This document shows positions 33,083 to 35,150 of a stretch of 35,150 nt of DNA, piece by piece (within the stretch, counting starts at the first letter, position 1; each line of letters starts with the position of its first letter). The position numbers and the translations under genes are program-made. This stretch comes from CAYJFG01 sp964369405 (GTDB taxonomy: Bacteria; Bacillota; Clostridia; Oscillospirales; Acutalibacteraceae). The notes under the pieces were generated by a model. The model saw only the letters and a list, made by a program, of their open reading frames with translations, did no database searches and was not told the DNA's origin. The DNA lies in NCBI GenBank assembly GCA_964369405.1, contig CAYJGB010000018.1, positions 1-35,150 of the forward strand. The letters run 5' to 3'.

Positions 33083-33400
33083 TTATTCGTTGTTATTAAA
33101 TAATATTTCCATATAATTTCTTTTGCCATATATCACCCTAACTATATAAATATAATCTTCGTCATATCTATAAAAGGCAATATAATTTCCACATACTATA
33201 AACCTATAATCTGTTTCTATTGATACTATATTTGTTAATTTAATACCGATTATAGGAGATGTTTCTAATAATTTTATTTTACTCATAATCATTTTAACAG
33301 TGTTATTAGCGGCTATCTCATTACTTAACTCAGTCGATATGTATTCTTTTATTTCTTTTAAATCTTTAACAGCTTTTGGTGATAGTTTAATTGTATGCAT
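33083..33400 (-). CDS. RelE/ParE-family toxin
   Basis: A 105-aa protein with the RelE/ParE fold pattern: IKLSPKAVKDLKEIKEYI at the start, then LETSPIIGIKLTN, DYRFIVCGNYIAFYRYDED and IVRVIYGKRNYMEILF. Family members are ribosome-dependent mRNases (RelE) or gyrase inhibitors (ParE). The YRFIVCGNYIAFYR strand is more ParE/YafQ-like, but the target cannot be decided. It lies 2 bases after the antitoxin gene and should neutralise or stabilise inheritance of the element. Confidence 0.88.
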   Translation of the reverse strand: MHTIKLSPKAVKDLKEIKEYISTELSNEIAANNTVKMIMSKIKLLETSPIIGIKLTNIVSIETDYRFIVCGNYIAFYRYDEDYIYIVRVIYGKRNYMEILFNNNE

Positions 33401-33402
33401 AT

Positions 33403-33648
33403 TTAAACACCTAACATTTTTTCAACATCTGAAAAGACAATCCAATCTTCACTTTTAGCTGACTGTTCACCTTTTGATAGTTCGCTCATAAGTTTCATTA
33501 TTGCTTTTGTTTTTTCATATTCTTCAATGTCTATAATTGCGTATTTACCCCTACCGTTCTTTGTTAAAAAAACAGGTTCACCTACTGAAATATCTCTTAA
33601 TACTTCGTTATAATTTCTTAAATCAGATACAGGTTTTATATTTGGCAT
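33403..33648 (-). CDS. Phd/YefM-type antitoxin
   Basis: An 81-aa protein starting MPNIKPVSDLRNYNEVLRDI, with GEPVFLTKNGRGKYAIIDIEEYE, the signature of Phd/YefM DNA-binding antitoxins; the C-terminal 35 residues should wrap the toxin. ATG 33648 follows AAGGGGATG. Expected to repress the operon with the toxin as co-repressor. Confidence 0.9.
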   Translation of the reverse strand: MPNIKPVSDLRNYNEVLRDISVGEPVFLTKNGRGKYAIIDIEEYEKTKAIMKLMSELSKGEQSAKSEDWIVFSDVEKMLGV

Positions 33649-33713
33649 ATAATCATCCCCTTAGTTTGTTGTAATTATTATAACATAATTATACGTAAAA
33701 TTCAACATAATGT

Positions 33714-34532
33714 TTATATGTGTTTTATCAAATCCTCATTCCAGTCTTTATATTTTGGAGTGAGGATTTTGTTATTTATATTTTCACTTGTTAATTCCTT
33801 TGATATTCTATCACTTGCTATTTTACCAGCTTTATCATTATCAAGACAGATAACCACATTTTTAATGTGTCTATATTTATCTAAACACATGAAAAGAACT
33901 TTACTTGATACTCCACATGCACAAGCAAAACAGAAGTTACTATAATCTATTTTAAATAATTCTATGTATGATAGTGCATCAATAGGGGACTCGAAAAAGT
34001 GTAAAGTGTCACTGTTAGTTATATGATTAAAACTATTATTTGGATTGCTACCATAAATATTACTTTTAAATGGGGAAGAGGTTATCCCTCTTAAATGAGC
34101 ATGTCTTGCAGTTTTTTGTTTATCATAACCGACAAATACAATGTTATGATGTTCCTTAGATTCATATATTAAACCTTTGTTGATAAAATAACTTATCAAT
34201 GGTTTTGATATATTTCTTTTAGTGTTTAGATACTTAACAATTCTGTTGTTGTCTTTATTTTTAATTGGTAAGCTGAAATTTATAAATTCTTTACCTTTGG
34301 TAGTTGCTTGAATAGGACTTAAACTATCATTTTCTAGCAGTAAAAAAATAGCCGATTTAAAATCTAAATTATGATACTCAGTTAAGAAGTCGATAATATC
34401 ACCACCCTTTTGCTGATAATGGTTATACCATAAATTCTCTCTTAATGTTATTTTTTCACAGTTTATTATGCACTGATGTTCGCTTCCAGCGTTAGTTACA
34501 TCATAGCCAAACTTAATTAGTAAATCTTTCAT
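33714..34532 (-). CDS. DUF3991/TOPRIM primase-like protein
   Basis: A 272-aa protein from ATG. NLWYNHYQQKGGDIIDFLTEY is the zinc-finger-like N-terminal region of element primases, and the C-terminal TOPRIM domain shows FFESPIDALSY (Glu) and VVICLDNDKAG (Asp-x-Asp). It may prime replacement-strand synthesis after transfer. The reading frame continues 15 codons upstream (KITTQLRDKARRKS) to an ATT at 34577, ten bases after AAGGAG, while no ribosome site precedes the ATG. This suggests translation from a non-standard start at 34577 or a lost start codon. Confidence 0.8.
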   Translation of the reverse strand: MKDLLIKFGYDVTNAGSEHQCIINCEKITLRENLWYNHYQQKGGDIIDFLTEYHNLDFKSAIFLLLENDSLSPIQATTKGKEFINFSLPIKNKDNNRIVKYLNTKRNISKPLISYFINKGLIYESKEHHNIVFVGYDKQKTARHAHLRGITSSPFKSNIYGSNPNNSFNHITNSDTLHFFESPIDALSYIELFKIDYSNFCFACACGVSSKVLFMCLDKYRHIKNVVICLDNDKAGKIASDRISKELTSENINNKILTPKYKDWNEDLIKHI

Positions 34533-34671
34533 ACTTTTTCTTCTTGCTTTATCTCGTAGTTGTGTTGTTATTTTAATTTATATCACTCTCCTTAAGTTAG
34601 TACTATATTTAATATATATACTTATATTATATTTTCTTACTGTTAGAATACTTATATTGTTATACTTAACT

Positions 34672-34740
34672 TTCCCCTTCCACCATGACACTAGCCCACT
34701 ACCAAATTTTAAACATATTTATGTCTTGGTTGGGGAGTAG
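34672..34740. other. GC-rich noncoding segment, possible oriT
   Basis: In otherwise AT-rich intergenic DNA this 70-base stretch contains CCCCTTCCACC, CTAGCCCACTACCAA and, 30 bases on, an imperfect complement TTGGTTGGGGAGTAG. Its place between a primase gene and further transfer genes fits an origin of transfer, but no nick-site consensus is recognised and no relaxase is in the window. Confidence 0.3.
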
Positions 34741-34758
34741 ATTTCAATTTTTTTGCTC

Positions 34759-35139
34759 CTAATGTAGTCCCAAATTATATTTTTTCTCGTTGATTTTTCT
34801 TTGTAATTTTTCCTCTGTTTTGATAAAGTTTAACTCTTCATCATAGATTTTATCTTCTATGATTTTAGCAATATTTTTTATTAAATTAAGAGTACTAGTA
34901 TCTAGCTTAATATTAGAATTTTGATTTGTATGTATGCAAGTAATGGTCTTGTTATCAAAAATTTCAGACGTAGTATCTTCTTTAGAATTGTTTATAGAAT
35001 TGTCTGTTGAATTATCTGTTGAGTTATCAATCGTTCTATCTGCTTTATCGTTATCCTCTGGAGTAGGTATGTTGAGTTTTCTAGTGCTTGTTACGTTTTG
35101 TATTGTTTCATCAATCTTTTCTTCTAAATTGATTTTCAT
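34759..35139 (-). CDS. Ser/Asn/Thr-rich hypothetical protein of the element
   Basis: A 126-aa protein. Residues 35-55 are an Asn-Ser-Thr-Asp tandem repeat (DNSTDNSTDNSINNS), and the C-terminal 45 residues are a charged helix (KNIAKIIEDKIYDEELNFIK). The ATG at 35139 has GAGG only two bases before it, so the start may be elsewhere or coupled to an upstream gene outside the window. The family is not recognised; proteins like this often lie beside the primase gene in conjugative elements. Confidence 0.5.
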   Translation of the reverse strand: MKINLEEKIDETIQNVTSTRKLNIPTPEDNDKADRTIDNSTDNSTDNSINNSKEDTTSEIFDNKTITCIHTNQNSNIKLDTSTLNLIKNIAKIIEDKIYDEELNFIKTEEKLQRKINEKKYNLGLH

Positions 35140-35150
35140 AGCCTCATTTA

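Noticed and set aside
34977..35035. Short tandem repeat as a CRISPR or iteron array
   Set aside because: The repeats are in-frame codons for an Asn-Ser-Thr-Asp linker, with no spacers and no regular iteron form.

Overview
The window is very AT-rich, with strong GGAGG-type ribosome binding sites, ATG/TTG/GTG starts and Gram-positive promoter spacing. This suggests a low-GC Firmicute, probably an anaerobic Clostridia/Tissierellia-like lineage; the sequence does not identify the species. There are no rRNA or tRNA genes and no CRISPR array. From about 9.2 kb rightward the DNA reads as a conjugative or mobilizable element that has collected defence genes and wreckage of other elements.

Region 1 (1-5350) is a run of toxin-antitoxin-like modules and small enzymes: an AbiE-like nucleotidyltransferase with its HTH partner, a SAM methyltransferase, a Fic toxin with an antitoxin-like partner, a second self-inhibited Fic protein with its own HTH, and a short pyrophosphatase-like protein. 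Region 2 (5350-9200) holds a decayed copy of a serine-recombinase gene end, a GNAT acetyltransferase, a SLOG-like relic, and a three-gene operon of unknown function (a 42-aa peptide, a membrane-anchored protein and a polytopic membrane protein).

Region 3 (9200-16800) is the integration and regulation end of the element, all on the minus strand. It holds two full large serine recombinases, each followed by an accessory protein that lacks the catalytic domain (one frameshifted), a SHOCT-like small protein, a frameshifted sigma-like gene, an attenuator-like leader, a zinc-ribbon protein, and an ImmA/XRE-type switch. A 15-bp operator-like sequence occurs in two of its promoters.

Region 4 (16800-25000) is defence cargo: a WYL regulator, then an apparent five-gene minus-strand operon encoding a small HTH regulator, an atypical methyltransferase-like protein, a 1359-aa nuclease-like/helicase/adenine-methylase fusion, a SLATT membrane effector and a CD-NTase (SMODS). 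The very short gaps suggest that a restriction-modification-like machine and a CBASS-like signalling pair are expressed together; this is the best candidate here for an undescribed composite system.

Region 5 (25000-30600) holds a broken IS481-like element flanked by a 27-bp direct repeat, an IS3 transposase relic and a recombinase tail with its terminator. These are followed on the plus strand by an HTH gene and a DSR2-like SIR2 anti-phage protein, then an hsdM relic. Region 6 (30600-35150) is part of a conjugation module on the minus strand: an HTH_36 protein, a VirD4/TraG coupling ATPase, a RelE/ParE-Phd/YefM toxin-antitoxin pair, a TOPRIM primase-like protein and a Ser/Asn-rich protein. 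No relaxase gene is in the window, so the element probably continues to the right.
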